Numbered from the stretch's first letter, positions 22,598 to 34,729 are shown. The stretch: 64,000 nucleotides of DNA from Phyllostachys edulis (GCA_036346405.1 CM070563.1:32498816-32562815), one strand, 5' to 3'. Notes: generated by a model not told the origin, from the letters alone. Numbers and translations: made by a program.

Positions 22598-23927
22598 TAG
22601 GCCTGGTAATGGCTTCAAGCCCACCCCAAATCTACCCCAATCCATACAAAAAAAAAAGCTTACTTCCCAAACCAACCCAATCCACAAATCAAATTTTAGA
22701 AACCAAATCAATCCAGCCCACATGCACTTTACACCCAAACCAAACCAACCCATTTCACATTTTTAGGTAGAACCCATTTCCAACCAAATAGCCACAGCCC
22801 ATTGAACCCATTTCCAACCAAACGACCCAAACCCACCATCAGACACACACGAGCAATCTTGGCTAGGGCATTCTAGCGATCAACCATGGCTCCTGTGCGG
22901 CATCGCCCGCCTTCCCATCGCCCTCCTGCGACTCATCGCTACCGGTTCCTCACTCGACCATCGCGCCGAAAGCAACCCCGACGACTGCGGTGCTACGATC
23001 TCGCCGCATGTGTATGCGCCATCGCCGCCGTGTACCCGAGCGACATGGAGCAGCTGTAGTTCCTACCAACGTCGGCGTATGATCGATGGCCTTGGCTTGC
23101 TTTCTCCGTCCATATAAGCCCACAGGCCGCCTCTCTTCGCTTTGCGTGCTTCTTCTGCTCCCATCCCATTCGATGAATCCTGTGAGCAATGGCCATCAAA
23201 GGATTGATTTCTTCTTCTTCTTCTTCTTAGATCTTCTTTATTACCCTTCTTTTCCCCTTTCAATTTACAGGTTTCGATTTTGTTTCTGCCTTGTATCTTT
23301 GGTACAACATTTGGTTGCATTGGAGTCCATCTAGTCTTCTTCGCTGGGATTTCAGTGCGTAATCCCCCCCCCCCCTTGATTCCCACAAAGAAACACGGTG
23401 TTCGAATTGTGATCATGGTTTCTTTTCAAGGAGATCAATTTCAGGTTTCATGTCAAAACTGGCTAATTTATCGTCGAACCTTCTTCTAGTAATGCTACGC
23501 CATTGAACAAGCTAGTAGTACCAGTAACTGACCAATCTTTATCTATTTGTTGTGTTGTGCAGGGAGGAGGCGGCCCCGAGCCGGAGGAGGAGGCTGTGGC
23601 GGTGGCACAGGCATGACAAGATGTATGATCCATTCTGACTCTTTTGGGTGGCAATGGCTTCCTACGACTCACGCGGGGAGGAGGATGGACCGAGGATGGA
23701 GTTCGGAACGTGATAGCACGTCCAGCCCATTCCAAACGATAGGCCTAAACCGTGGTTCCAAACCATACGAACCTGAAAATTATTAGTCCAAGTCAAACCG
23801 ATTTTGGTGTAAGCCTAATCCAAACCAAATCATTTGCTGTCTCAAACCATTTCTATCCATCCAAAGCTAATCCGAATTGAAACCCAATCTATTTCACCCG
23901 TTTCAATCCAACCCATTATGAGGCTTA
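22598..23927. mobile_element. Non-autonomous hAT element
   Basis: The ends are TAGGCCTGGTAATGG (22598) and, read inversely, TAAGCCTCATAATGG (23927), with a perfect 8-bp duplication CATGCAAC at 22590-22597 and 23928-23935. An 8-bp duplication is diagnostic for hAT. Both subterminal zones are dominated by repeats of the type AACCCA/AACCAAAC (22615-22840, 23745-23920). The middle includes a GC-rich part (22880-23160) and a (TTC)n run near 23210. No transposase was seen and no captured gene recognised. Confidence 0.88.
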
Positions 23928-23980
23928 CATGCAACACCCCTGCACGTAGCTAGGACCCGTCTTGGTGGCTCTCTCACCAG

Positions 23981-24968
23981 TCACCACACCCTCCTCTCTC
24001 CGACGAGCCCCTGCACCTCCTCCCAGAGCCCGCCCTTGACGACGCTGGCGAGCCCGAGCACGGCGGGGCTGCAGGCGGCGACGCGCCACAGCCCGGCGCG
24101 CACCTCGTCGCGCAGCTGCTCGCGCTCCCACCCGCTGAAGCCATCGAAGAACCGGAAGTCCCTCACGCCGACCACCCCGCGCTTCACCAACTCCGCCGCG
24201 CACCCCACGCTCTCCCGCGTCCCGTAGTGCAGGCCCGGCATCACCTCCTCGAACAGCCCCGTCCGGCCGACTACGTCGCCGCCGCCGCCGGCAGCCCGCG
24301 GCCCCAGCAGGAAGAAGCACTCCTCCAGCGGCCCGCCGAAGAAGAGCGGCCGCCCGGAGAACGCGCCGGCGATGTCGGTTTCCGCGAAGATGGTCTGCGC
24401 CTCCTTGATGGACATGAGCGACGGCCGGTTCAGGATCACGCCCACGGGGCCCAGCACGCCGGCGGACAGGAGGAGGATCACCGTGCGCTCGAAGATGTGC
24501 GACCCGTCCAGCTTCTCCGTCGCGATCAGGAGGCACCCCTTCTCCGGCTCCACCAGCGGGTGCGCCCACTTGTCACCGATCTTCACCGGCTCCGGCATCG
24601 CCGCTGCCGCTGCAACCGCCGCCACGGCCGGGTCGACGCTCTTAGAGTACTGCTCGTTGAAGTAGAGCTGCGCTCGGAACGACCGCCAGTCGGGATCGAT
24701 CGCCGGCGCCGCGCCGTCCTCCGACGGTCGCGCGTTATAGCTGCAACCTGAAAGTTAGTAAATGAAGCAGTAGTGAGCAAGGCACCAAGTGCACGAACTC
24801 CATCTCCATGGGAGGAGCAGGAGGTCACTCACAAGTGACAGACGAGCTCGCACGTTTGTTGAATTGCATATGAAGCTTGGCCTTCGCGATGCCGCCCGGC
24901 GACGGCATGGCCATGCTCTTGGGGGAGGGTTTGGAGGCTAGGAAGCAAGAAGTCTCCATTGCTAGCAT
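23981..24968 (-). CDS. AlgH/UPF0301 (DUF179) family protein, plastid-type
   Basis: A two-exon gene. Exon 1 is 24968-24833, the intron is 24832-24748 (85 bp, GTGAGTGACC…TTTCAG), and exon 2 is 24747-23981. The phase matches across the junction, giving about 300 residues. Residues 1-60 are Ser/Ala/Lys-rich with few acids (METSCFLASKPSPKSMAMP…), like a chloroplast transit peptide. The core has the YqgE/AlgH hallmarks KGCLLIATEKLDGSHIFERT, GPVGVILNRPS and LFFGGPLEECFFLLGP, and ends FSGWEREQLRDE with VAACSP. The biochemical role of the plant proteins is not established. I chose the ATG at 24968; 24959 (METS) is equally possible. A longer frame to 25088 would run through the TATA-like site at 25037-25045. 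A hAT element ends 53 bp past the stop. Confidence 0.92.
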
Positions 24969-25036
24969 GCCACTTGATGGGAGCACAAGAGCACCAGGAT
25001 TAGTAGTGACTAGGCAGGGGAGACCTGCAACTGCAA

Positions 25037-25045
25037 GTAAATAGG
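25037..25045 (-). promoter_or_regulatory. Possible TATA box of the AlgH-family gene
   Basis: The minus strand reads CCTATTTAC about 70-80 bases before the chosen ATG, a plausible TATA variant. This is a weak call based on position only. Confidence 0.3.
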
Positions 25046-25089
25046 GAGGATGGATGGAGCCGGAGGCACCGAGCCAGCTGCGCCACAAA

Positions 25090-27480
25090 TTTTCTGGCCT
25101 TGATCCGAGATGGATAGATATAGCTCGCCTTTTGGCGTTCCGATCTGGACCAATGCCGGGAGGGACACGACGTGGACCGGCCGCAGCCTGTGGCTCAGGA
25201 ACGGCTGCTCAGGTACAAATGTGCCATGCTTGGTGAGAACTCTTGGCTGGGAAGGCCAGGGGGATAAGAACATGGGCAGCTTGCTACTTGGTGCACTGTG
25301 GCTACAGGGACAGTGCTCTTTGGAATTTGGATTCTAGCATATGGTCATCTGCTAGTCTTTTCTGCGGCTTTGGAGGATGTGTGTGGCTGGGCAACTCTGC
25401 ACCAAGAGAGAGTTTCAGAGCAGGGCATCAAGGGGCATTAGAGATTGTGTTGCCTTCATTTGCAGCTTGCAAGCTCTGTGATCTATTGTCACATGGGCGG
25501 CGGTCCGCTGCCGTCTGGTTGGCTCCTTCAATCGCCGAATCAAGCAATCAACGGTCAGGCCCTTCCAATCTGGGCATCAAGCACCCATAGGAACGTCGGG
25601 CCCTTCCGATTGTCGAATCAAGCGATCAACGGTTCAGATCGGGCACCTAAGGAATGAAAAGCACACTCGTACTATTTCCATTTTTATGATCAATTCGGAC
25701 CGTCCATTCTGGATTGCAGTCTAGGGCACACGACTTGCAATTTGCTCACACCTACGGCCAATCGGCTTTAGTAACATTCACTTCACGAGATCTCAAGAAA
25801 AAAAACAAGGGTTCACTCTCAGATAAACTGAGCTTCAAACGGAAAGAATAAACCGCACCGACAAGGTTTGGTTTGCAATGAATTTGCCCACATTACCGCA
25901 AGACAATTTCACGCCAATATGCAATGCACAACACCTAGCTTGTGTATCTGAACCCCCCGAAAATACCCGGAACTAGTTTTCGTTGGAAAGCTTGACAATA
26001 TCTATTTGTACTTCATCGAAAGAGGGTTCAAGATACTGCCTGATACCAGCTGGGTTCTGGTTTTTGGGTACTCGGTGGTTTCTTACCGGGTTCAACTACC
26101 GGACCCCCTCTATTGTATAACTAGCCAAGTGCACATGCATTGCAACGGATTTTAAATAAAATATAATATAAAGTTAGAAAACCAATATACATAAAATAAT
26201 TATCCCTACAAATAAAAGTTTCATACATAATTTGCATTCAATCGACAAACCACGTAGAATCTTATCACAAGCTACAAACATAGATAATCTCATTTTCTAC
26301 AGAAGATCCTTCAAATATCTTATACATGTATGCACGTATTTATCCACAAAAGATCACACCGACTCTACAGGGGTAGATGACAGACTCACCACCACCACCA
26401 AGTTCTTCTTTTATAATAGTAAAGTTAACTGCCATGTCAAATTCATTCTTATTGCTTCTGGTATATATCTTAAACTTCAAATATGCAAAAACCAAAATTA
26501 CTAAATTTCAAATATATTCAAAAGCCAAAAACAATCTTGTTTTTAGCGAAAAACTAGAACTGGCCACAAAACTGAACTTGGGGCCGGTTCCGGTTTCTAA
26601 AACACCGGGTGTGTTTATGTAAAGGCCGCTGATGCAACTACACAGACCAGCAGAAAGGAGGGCACAATGGTAAACTGGAGAGAATAGATTGACAACTAGA
26701 AACTACCATGGTGACCGCATACAAAATTTAAGTAGCAATTCAAGATCAAGCATGGAAGGTACGTTCAACCGACAAGAGGGCATAATGGTAAACTACACAA
26801 GCTAGCTGCAAAATTATGTGATGCCTTCAAAGAAAAACTGGAGACAGGGACAGGAGGGCATAATGGTATTCAAATTCAACAGGCATGCAGGGTTGTAGAT
26901 ACTGTATACTTCCAGTACCAAAGAAACTTGATAAACAAAGAAAAAAAAGAGAAAACTATGGACAGAAGCATGTTAACTCCCTCAGGGCAAATGTTCCTCA
27001 TGTATGCTATCAGCCTGCATCATCAATAACAACATAATTACCAAAACACTTATGAGTATGGCCAAAAGGGTAAAATTTTGAACAACCTGACAAACAGATG
27101 AATGGAAACAGTCAATAAAGGGTTCAAACTATCAAATTCAAAGCTATTGACTTACTTTGAATGAACAAATGGCTGTCATGCACTCATGCTAATGGGCATA
27201 CCATGAACAAACATTATGACTTATGACATATAGACATATAGTGCCATCTGAGAAATTTGTCAGTTTGAGTAATTTATGGGAAATGTGAAAGTAAATGTTT
27301 TTTAAGGATGTGAAAGTAAATGTTTTTTAGATGTTCTTGGGTTGATGCCAAGCAAACATGAAGGCTCTTGGTCAGTTTTCAGTTAACTGACACAAAATGG
27401 TTAGCAACTCTGCAACAAATGCAATAGTTGTGGACTAGGGGTTACCAGTATAGAAGCAGCTTGTACAATATTCATTCATG
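25090..27480. other. Intergenic region, no gene seen
   Basis: 25090-25700 is of mixed composition with a repeated phrase 'CAATCAACGGT' (25546-25636) but no recognisable protein. 25980-26130 has C-rich phrases, then 'GTGCACATGCATTGCAACGG' at 26133, which resembles a widespread grass repeat end. 26600-26900 repeats 'GAGGGCA-x-AATGGTA' three times. The stretch nearest 27480 is probably the 3' untranslated region of the zinc-finger gene. Confidence 0.4.
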
Positions 27481-27487
27481 GGTTATG

Positions 27488-29622
27488 TTATAATGATCCA
27501 GTATTTTGATCAGCACTGGCATCTGAAGTCTCACCAGTGATTTTGGAGTATGATATGCCCCTTTGCATTTCAGAGAACGAAGAAAAGTGATCACCCACGT
27601 TTTGTTCATCATTTCTGCTTCCAGATACTGCATTGCTATTTGGTCCAGGATTCCTGTTAACCCCATACTGACTGCCAAGTCTACCAGGGTTCCTATTACC
27701 AAGAATCTCTAGCTTTTTGGCCTTGTGTTTTTTCCCTCCAATATGGGCATTGAAATTGAATTCTGTAACACAATCCACCTTGCAAATTTTGCACCAAAAG
27801 GAAGGTACCAAATTTGGTCTGGGACTTTGAACAGCCTGCGAAGGAGGCTGTTGAACTTTCACTTTTTTCTTTGAGGGGTACCAATTTGCTGGCTGACTTC
27901 GTACAGTGGTGAAACTGAAACTTGCCTGTGGAGAAGGCACACTGCTCTCAGGGGTTGACTTTCTCTTCAACACATCAGGTGCTGAATCTGTACCGACCAC
28001 CTGAAAATAATATTTAAATCCAATTAGAAATTAGTAATGAGCGTTTTATTTCTCTGAAGACATTTACCTAGGTATATGAACAAAAAAAAAGTAATGGCTT
28101 ATCATGCTTCCAGACAACATCTTCCACCATCTAATTAAAATAGTAGAATATGTCTACTGATAGACAATTAGGGAATTAGACACACTAACTTATACTGATT
28201 ATGCAGAAGAAAAACAATGTAAAATGTTTCATATCAGAAGCAGAAAAAGAGAGGTACAAGAACTAAAGGAGTCAACAAAAATGTGTATGTCAAAAGAATA
28301 ATCCATAGCCAAAATAATTGTTTTTCAAAGTTAGATGATACAGCAACCCAGGAAGCCCTAAATAGGGATGCAGTTTACCAGATAAATGTTGCAAGTGTAT
28401 TATACTTTGGCACTGTCCCCTGCAGTAATAATCCAAGAATAACTCACAAAAGTGGATTCTTGATTTTGCAAGGATAATGACATGAGCACTGATAAGGGGT
28501 TCAAGGTTGTTGTGGCAATTCAGAAAATCAAGTGCAGAAGATACAAGACGGAGCATCTAACACAAGCGTATCTTTGCGTGCTAAGATGTAAATACTCCAT
28601 TTGGCTGTTCGATAGGACTCAGGTATGTTTCCTCATATATCATAAAGCATTCTTAAACATAATGTGCATTGACTAATATGGCGGTGTGGAGCTTGTGGTC
28701 ATTTGCAATAGGTTAAACTGTATAACTCAGTGTTAAGGAAGGCATGAACACAGGGGCTGCAAACCAAACCAAATATTGTTAACACCAACGAAAATTGGTT
28801 GTTGTTTGGTTTGCTACAAAAATTTAGTAACACCCACAAAAATTTGGTAACACCAATGGAATCCAATATTCCAATGTCACACGTGGGCAATCTGATGGCG
28901 AGGAAATCACTCACCAAAATTTTGGTAACGCCAAATTTGGCTTGGCCATGATCCAAACAACGCTCTTTTTGCTAATATTTGGCTTTGCCCAAGTTTTGGT
29001 TATGCCAAAATTTTGGTTTGGCTCATTTTGGCCATCAACCAAACAGCCCCACTTACAAAAAATGGCTCTTTTCTGAGCTTCCAACATTGTAAGTTGTGAT
29101 GACAGGTTTGCCTTCATCCATTCAACATTATGCACAAGAAAACACACGAAAAACTATTAAACAAATGCTGAGTTATATACTTTTCTACTGTCTAGGAATA
29201 GCAGTATAGCACAAATGACAAAATTGGATTTATGACGAGAATAAACTCTATTTTGGATTGAAAATTACGGGGCCAGAATTTGCTGATTTTATTGTGTTGG
29301 CAGAGAAAGTACCCTTAAATGAAACTGTAAATTTCTGCTACTTTCCATTTACCAAAGAATGTTTGCTACAAAAAAAACTTACTAGCAAGTTATCAAATCA
29401 GAATCTTACTTTCGGCAGTACAGGGGCTCCATTAAGGCCAATCAGCAGATGTGGATGAGTGCTTTCCAATCTTTTCCGGTATTCCAACTCTCTTCTAAGA
29501 GCTTCTTCATATGTGATAGTAGGACAGGACGATGTATTAGACTTTTGCATGCTTGATGACAATGAATCACACCTACTTGCAAGAGCCAGTTGTTTCTCAG
29601 CGAGGAAAGGATTCCCTCCCAT
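27488..29622 (-). CDS. U1-type C2H2 zinc-finger protein
   Basis: Two coding exons are visible. Exon 1 is 29622-29410 (71 aa, donor GTAAGATTC). Exon 2 is 28000-27488 (170 aa plus TAA, acceptor TTTTCAG). They join in phase 0 for about 241 residues. Exon 1 has an EEALRRELEYRKRLE helix. Exon 2 starts VVGTDSAPDV, has a basic stretch KRKSTP…PSKKKVKV (likely nuclear), then FWCKICKVDCVTEFNFNAHI with GGKKHKAKKLEIL. This is a matrin/U1-type finger, C-x2-C-x12-H-x5-H, of the sort that binds double-stranded RNA or spliceosomal RNA. The tail is Asn/Ser-rich. Upstream, a good acceptor near 29718 opens sequence reading FGSYEHTPSEFVKDVW before a stop, so the true N-terminus may lie further upstream. The intron holds a MITE. 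Confidence 0.8.
28753..29050. mobile_element. MITE with GGGGCTGTTTGGTT-type ends, inside the zinc-finger gene intron
   Basis: The left end is GGGGCTGCAAACCAAACC and the right end, read inversely, is GGGGCTGTTTGGTTGATGG. The interior is built from repeats of 'AAATTTGGTAACACCAA' and its inverse, so the whole 298 bp can fold back. I could not find a convincing flanking duplication (3 or 8 bp), so the superfamily (hAT or PIF/Harbinger) is open. Confidence 0.65.
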
Positions 29623-29639
29623 ATTTGTATGATCATAAA

Positions 29640-31030
29640 ACTAGTGCTGTGATTTTCAACATTTAAGACCACACGTCTTTCACAAATTCTGAAGGGGTGT
29701 GCTCATAAGATCCAAAGCTGCAACAACAATAGTGGATCAAAGCCCAAACATAGAGCCATAAATCTACCACAAATCATCGCATAATGACATTAATACCATA
29801 CATGGATTCAAACAAAATTTGAAAACAGAAAAATGCGTGTCCAATAATCAAATATGTAATATCAAATGTGCATGGCATTACTCTCTCCAAAAAAAAAGTG
29901 TGCATGGCATTAATTTCAAAAAATCAAAAGAGAAATCACAAATATCCTCAAATTAATAGCAACAGACCAATTTGTTAGCCTGAATAGCTTAATTTTGTTA
30001 TGTACTATATGTATAAATGCAAACACCCAAAAGACAAAAGCCAGTTGAAATTGTCACAGAAACTTTCAGCATATACTGTGTTTTGTGAAGAGAGAATTTA
30101 GTTTGGTCTACAAGATGTGGTTGCCAGGCTGCAGATTAGCCTTCTCAGCTTTCATTTGTCCAAACTAAACATATTGGGGGGAAAACAAAAACAGCCAGAC
30201 CAGATAAAAGAAAATCAATTGAGCGTGCACCCTCTATAGGTGTTCACATCCATAGTTCATGATGCATTGAAAAAGGCTGTGAAAACAAAACACTCCAACA
30301 CATGGGTTATACATATTTTTCATCCAATACTCAACGATGCTTGACACGTTAGTAGGATTACAAATCAGCGACGATATTGAAAATACGACCATAATGGAAG
30401 ATCAAAACATAGCATGGCTACACCAATTCGTTGCAGAATATTAGAATAAGACGAATACATGAAACAAAAACATCTAGCATCCAAGGACAAAGATGCATTT
30501 CACACTATCACTTTTGTAGAATCTGAATCCGTCCAGTTTTGTGCTGGTACATGCCTCCAAAAGTCTGTAACTTGTGCAAAAGGTTCACATCACTGCCATA
30601 TGCACTACTATCAGCTTAATAGATTCATGTACATAATCATGCATTGAAGCGACTGAATTGAAATAAAATTACTCGGTTTTGACATCTCTGAAAAATCAGA
30701 TGGGCAACATTTGCAAGTAATAGCATCATCTGGTATGAATCATCTAGTTCATACATTCAGATCTCAGGAAATCAGAAGGGGGGCAAGCAAGGGGAGCAAG
30801 TTGCAGATCTGCGGTTGACGGCAGCGGCGGCTCGAGCTGGGGGCGGTGGAGGCGGCCGAGAATGAGGGCTGTAACGGCGGAGAATGAGGAACGCGGGGGG
30901 TGTAAGGGCTGAGGGCGCCGGCGGCGGTTAGGGTTTAGGTCGGGGGAGGAGATAGTGCTAAGGGCGGCGGTGGATGGTAACCTTAACGGGGAGTTCGCCG
31001 CGATCGCCACGGTCGCCAGAGTTCGCCGCG
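29640..31030 (-). other. Probable 5' leader, large intron and GC-rich first exon of the zinc-finger gene
   Basis: 30770-31010 is a GC-rich island whose minus frame starts MAIAANSPLRLPSTAALSTI and is Pro/Ser-rich. It sits about 1.1 kb upstream of the visible coding exons and looks like a grass first exon or 5' UTR. The stretch between (29730-30740) is AT-rich and contains no gene I can see, as an intron would. The exon link is an inference without transcript support. Confidence 0.4.
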
Positions 31031-31320
31031 GTCGCCGGTCGGCGTAGGTCGCTCCCCTGCTCGAGTTCCTCGTGGGCCAGGAGCGGAAATGAACGAAGGG
31101 GTACGGGCTAGCGAGGGGAAGCTAGCGGTAATATCGACGGCACAACGCGGGTCATTTTCTCCGACTTCCAACTTTCGAGGACACATTCAGTTCGGTGGTG
31201 GCGGGGCCGTTTAGTCCCGTAAACTATTCGTGTCGGAGTGGCAGCCTAGTAAGGTCCATTGGCCATTCATGTCGTGTCGGGTTGGTACGAGTCTATTTAG
31301 CTCATCGGGTCAAGTGTGGT

Positions 31321-32977
31321 CAGAGGCAGTCCCAGCTATAGGACGAGGGTGGGCGGCTACCCGAGGTAGCAGATCGGCGAACCCCCACCCTCAAAGATTG
31401 ACGGTCCCCCCCCACCACCCCGATCCACCTTTCGCCCGCTCGGCTGGCTCACTTCCTCGGTTCCTCCTATTTGCAAACTCCACTCTCCAACCCTAGCAGG
31501 CGGTGGCGACACAGCGCAGCAAGCCGGCCCGATAGGCGGCGGTAGTCGGTGAGGTGAGGATCAAGTGAAAATTTTCTATTTTTACTACTAATTTTGTTAA
31601 GGTTCTTTAGATACCGTGGACCATGAAACTTGAATCTATGGATCAATTTCTCAAAATGATATGTGAAGAATAGATCCAGATTTTCAGGTTTATGGAAAGT
31701 TGTTGCAGAAATTTTTTTATTCCTTGTTAATATTTAGATGAGTCATTAATAAAAAAAAGTTAATGCTTCTCATCTCATATTCTGAAACCTCTACCATTCT
31801 CTCATGTTCTGTGAATTAGCAACATATTTGTGGTGGAGAAGCATATGCAAATCATCAGCGATGATACATTTTATTCAACACTGGACGATAACCTTATCTA
31901 CTATATTGGTGTTTCTAGAGGAATGGGCGATAACATCAATAAAAGTGTTCATATTTAGATAAGATTTTGTTGAAGTTGCAAACAGAGATGCATTCTTATG
32001 TCTAGTCTTCCATTATCATCAGTTTTCACTTTTCAGGTCTGTAATTTGTTATATATTCAGAACTACTTAACTGGGTGTTGTCTTTCAACTTTGTAGGTGC
32101 CAATTCCTACTAGCCAAGTTTATGCTATAAATGATGCCTTGTTAGCTGAGGGAGCAGCCGGTGACTATAAAACTTGCTTGAAGCAACTTGTTAAGAATGG
32201 CGTGATTGCAATGTCACAAGCAAGTGGGTTTCCTAGGTTTGATCTCATGCTTTTGGGAATGGGCCCTGATGGCCATATTGCCTCTCTATTCCCAGGCCAC
32301 CCTCTTGTTAATGAGAACCAAAGGTGGGTCACCTACATCAAGGATTCTCCAAAGTCGCCACCAGAGAGAATTACATTTACATTTCCCGTGATCAACTCAT
32401 CTCGCATATGTCGCAATGGTGGTCATTTGGAGCTAGGAAGCCGGTGCGGTCTGTAAAGCACTTTCGGACAAGCAAACTTCATCGATTTATTGCTGTTGAG
32501 ATGGCTATACTTCAAGATGGAGAATTCACTGTTTCTTGACAAGGCAAAGACAATGTCAATGTTGCAGAACAAATGAAGCCCATGGTGATCTAAGCTTGAA
32601 GTTTTTTTTTCTTAAATAAAAGATCCATGCTGCCTACTAGTTGCATTCCTCCTGGACGTAATTAGTAATTTAGTGGTATGCCTTTCTGTGTGTCATGTTC
32701 AATAATTTTTCATGATTTATGATTAATTAATCTGAATACTCACCATCCATCTACTTTTGATAAGTTATTACTAGTAATTCAAAATTTTGGTATTTTGGTG
32801 GCAAATTGTTATATAAACTTCATTGACGAGGTACATTTTCTACATTTGACCTATCTTTGTATGTTCACATGATGCGGATTGTAGTTTTCATATCCATTTA
32901 GTGTTATATGCTCTATTAAAAGTGATTACAACGTGTTATTCTGCCCAACCTAGATTTCAATCCTGGGTCTGCCAGTG
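31321..32977 (+). mobile_element. Pack-type hAT element carrying a 6-phosphogluconolactonase fragment
   Basis: The left end is CAGAGGCAGTCCCAG and the right end, read inversely, is CACTGGCAGACCCAG (12 of 15 bases agree). The flanks are AGTGTGGT (31313-31320) and AGTGTGGC (32978-32985), an 8-bp duplication with one mismatch. The 1657-bp element contains no transposase. It does contain a GC-rich leader-like region (31400-31560) and then intron-bearing exon sequence of a plant PGL gene. The left and right flanks rejoin within the GC-rich subterminal sequence of the decayed hAT. Confidence 0.8.
32097..32575 (+). pseudogene. Captured 6-phosphogluconolactonase (PGL) gene fragment
   Basis: A splice acceptor (TTTGTAG) at 32090-32096 opens an exon that reads VYAINDALLAEGAAGDYKTC, then FPRFDLMLLGMGPDGHIASL, FPGHPLVNENQRWVTYIKDS and PPERITFTFPVINSS. 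This is the C-terminal half of the glucosamine/6-PGL isomerase-like fold with its GMGPDGH active-site loop, closest to the plastid-type plant enzymes. After INSS the frame breaks several times. The remaining homology (AYVAMVV, EAGAV, KALSDKQTSS, VEMAILQDGEFT, MSMLQNK) is spread over all three frames with stops, ending near 32575. The N-terminal half is absent. PGL converts 6-phosphogluconolactone to 6-phosphogluconate in the oxidative pentose phosphate pathway; this copy cannot. Confidence 0.88.
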
Positions 32978-33327
32978 AGTGTGGCCCGTTTGGCCCGACA
33001 GAATGAAAAGAATCCAGAAAAACTAGAAAAATATGTAAAATTCAGAAGTACACATGAAAAATAAAAAAATGAGACAATCATATTGAAAATATAATAAAGA
33101 GCTTTATTAATGTCCAACTGGCCACCTCGTTAAAACATTCGCCAAGTAAAAACTCAAAATGAGAAAACCCTGGCAAAGGAAAAAGAGTCCAACTTATAGC
33201 TCTACATGCATAATACATCATTGTTCTACGTGTCGGTGTTACTATCATTGTCTAAGTATAGATTTTCGGACACCTCTTACAGCTCTGGATTTTCCACAGA
33301 GTGTTGTGTCCATGAATCAGCTTGTTC

Positions 33328-34608
33328 CTAGTCCTTCACAGTTAGAAGGATCTCCACCATCTCACTTGTGAGACTTGTTCTTCTCTCTTTCAATATTCTT
33401 TCGGAGAGATTGAAAGTAGACTCGGAGGAAACCGTAGAGACATAAACAGTTAACACATCAAGTGCAAGTATGGATAGCACGGGATATGTTAACTTATGGG
33501 CTTGCCACCATTGTAAGATGTCAAAGCCTTCTGAGTTGGAATCCACCGTATCACTATCCAGATAGGTGGATAGTTCACCGCTCCTTGTAGATCTTTGCTG
33601 AGCAGGCGATGGTGTAGAAGAAAAAGAAGACCTGGATCTGGACCTAGAGGAAGAGGCACCGAAGATCGTGCCCCACATATTTGTCGAGGTCGTTGCGAGA
33701 GGACTCCCCGGAACTTATTTTCATACATTTGGTAAACCTCGTATAACCAAGAACGAACTTCTGCAAAATAATCAGTACAGTCTAGCCTCGTAGTATCACT
33801 AAGAAGATCAAGTATAGTACCAAATGCACCAATTTTAGCCCTAGGATCTAAGAGAAATGCAAATGCATATAGGTAAGGGATTTCTCTATAATATTAAGGT
33901 ATTTAGACATCATGGAAACAATAGCATCACATAAAACTAAGTCATTTTCATATATTTTCAATTAAGTAGCAATCCGTAAAATAGTATGCACAATGTTAGG
34001 AGATGTTGGATAGTAGACAGTAGACAAACAAACAGTTGCCTCATAAAAAATTTCTAAAAACGGCAGTATCTTCTCAGCAACGAACCAATGTTGCTCAGTT
34101 AATAGTATACTATCGTCAGTGCTATGATAGTGCGTTTGAATAAAAGCAGAAAAAGTGCTATGATTGGCGAGCTACCTGAGGATCGTAGTCCCAGCTACAT
34201 ATTGTACCGTCGAGGTTGTATTGCAGCTACGTCTTCCTCATCACCAATCCTTGCTTGGCTCGACATCTTGTAGCATGTCTAAGCAAGTACCCAGTTCCAC
34301 CTGTAGACTGCAGACAATTCATGGCGACAAATTTTACAAATAGCATATGGTACCTCATTTCCCGTTGCACCTTGCTTGGTTGTCCTATCAAAATTCTCCC
34401 ACACCTCCGATGTAGACGGTCTCAACCTCTTTGCTCCGGTTGTCATGGAGTCTGATGCTGCCGTGGAGCCTGATGACGGAACTCTGCCTTGCTCTTCCGG
34501 TGAAACCTCCGGTTGGCTTGAGGAAGCCACAACCGCTTCCATGGACGCAATTTCCTCCGATGAAAGTCCGTAAGTACCAAGAGCAAAGCTATCATAAGGA
34601 CTATCCAT
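33328..34608 (-). pseudogene. hAT transposase, internally deleted and broken
   Basis: The N-terminal part (34608-34279) ends with SEVWENFDRTTKQ…YAICKICRHELSA, a BED-type zinc finger. The middle (about 34090-33730) reads in shifting frames as the DUF4413-like region (FYEATV, VYYPTSPNIVHTIL, LDPRAKIGAFGTI). The C-terminal part (33678-33328) has the hATC dimerisation domain: DILQWWQAHKLTYPVLSILA, then VYVSTVSSESTFNLSERILK and RTSL. The catalytic RNase H-like stretch between the BED finger and DUF4413 is missing, and several stops and frameshifts occur. It would have cut and pasted hAT elements; this copy cannot. Confidence 0.85.
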
Positions 34609-34729
34609 AACGAAAATTGCAAAATCGAAACTAACACTATTACTACTTTCATCTTAGCATAACAAGAACTAACAATAAAAGTATTACAAAAATAGGTACC
34701 TCTTTCGCTGATTTTTTTGAATTTTTTCA

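Noticed and set aside
22615..22840. Telomere-like CCCAAACC repeats
   Set aside because: The units are irregular AACCCA/CCAAACC variants mirrored at both ends of a hAT element, not CCCTAAA arrays.
23925..24751. Second minus frame of 214 aa and plus frame of 174 aa over the AlgH gene
   Set aside because: Shadows of the GC-rich AlgH exon; the real frame carries the conserved AlgH motifs.
32097..32575. Functional 6-phosphogluconolactonase gene
   Set aside because: The N-terminal half is missing, several frameshifts and stops follow INSS, and the sequence sits inside a transposon with matching ends.
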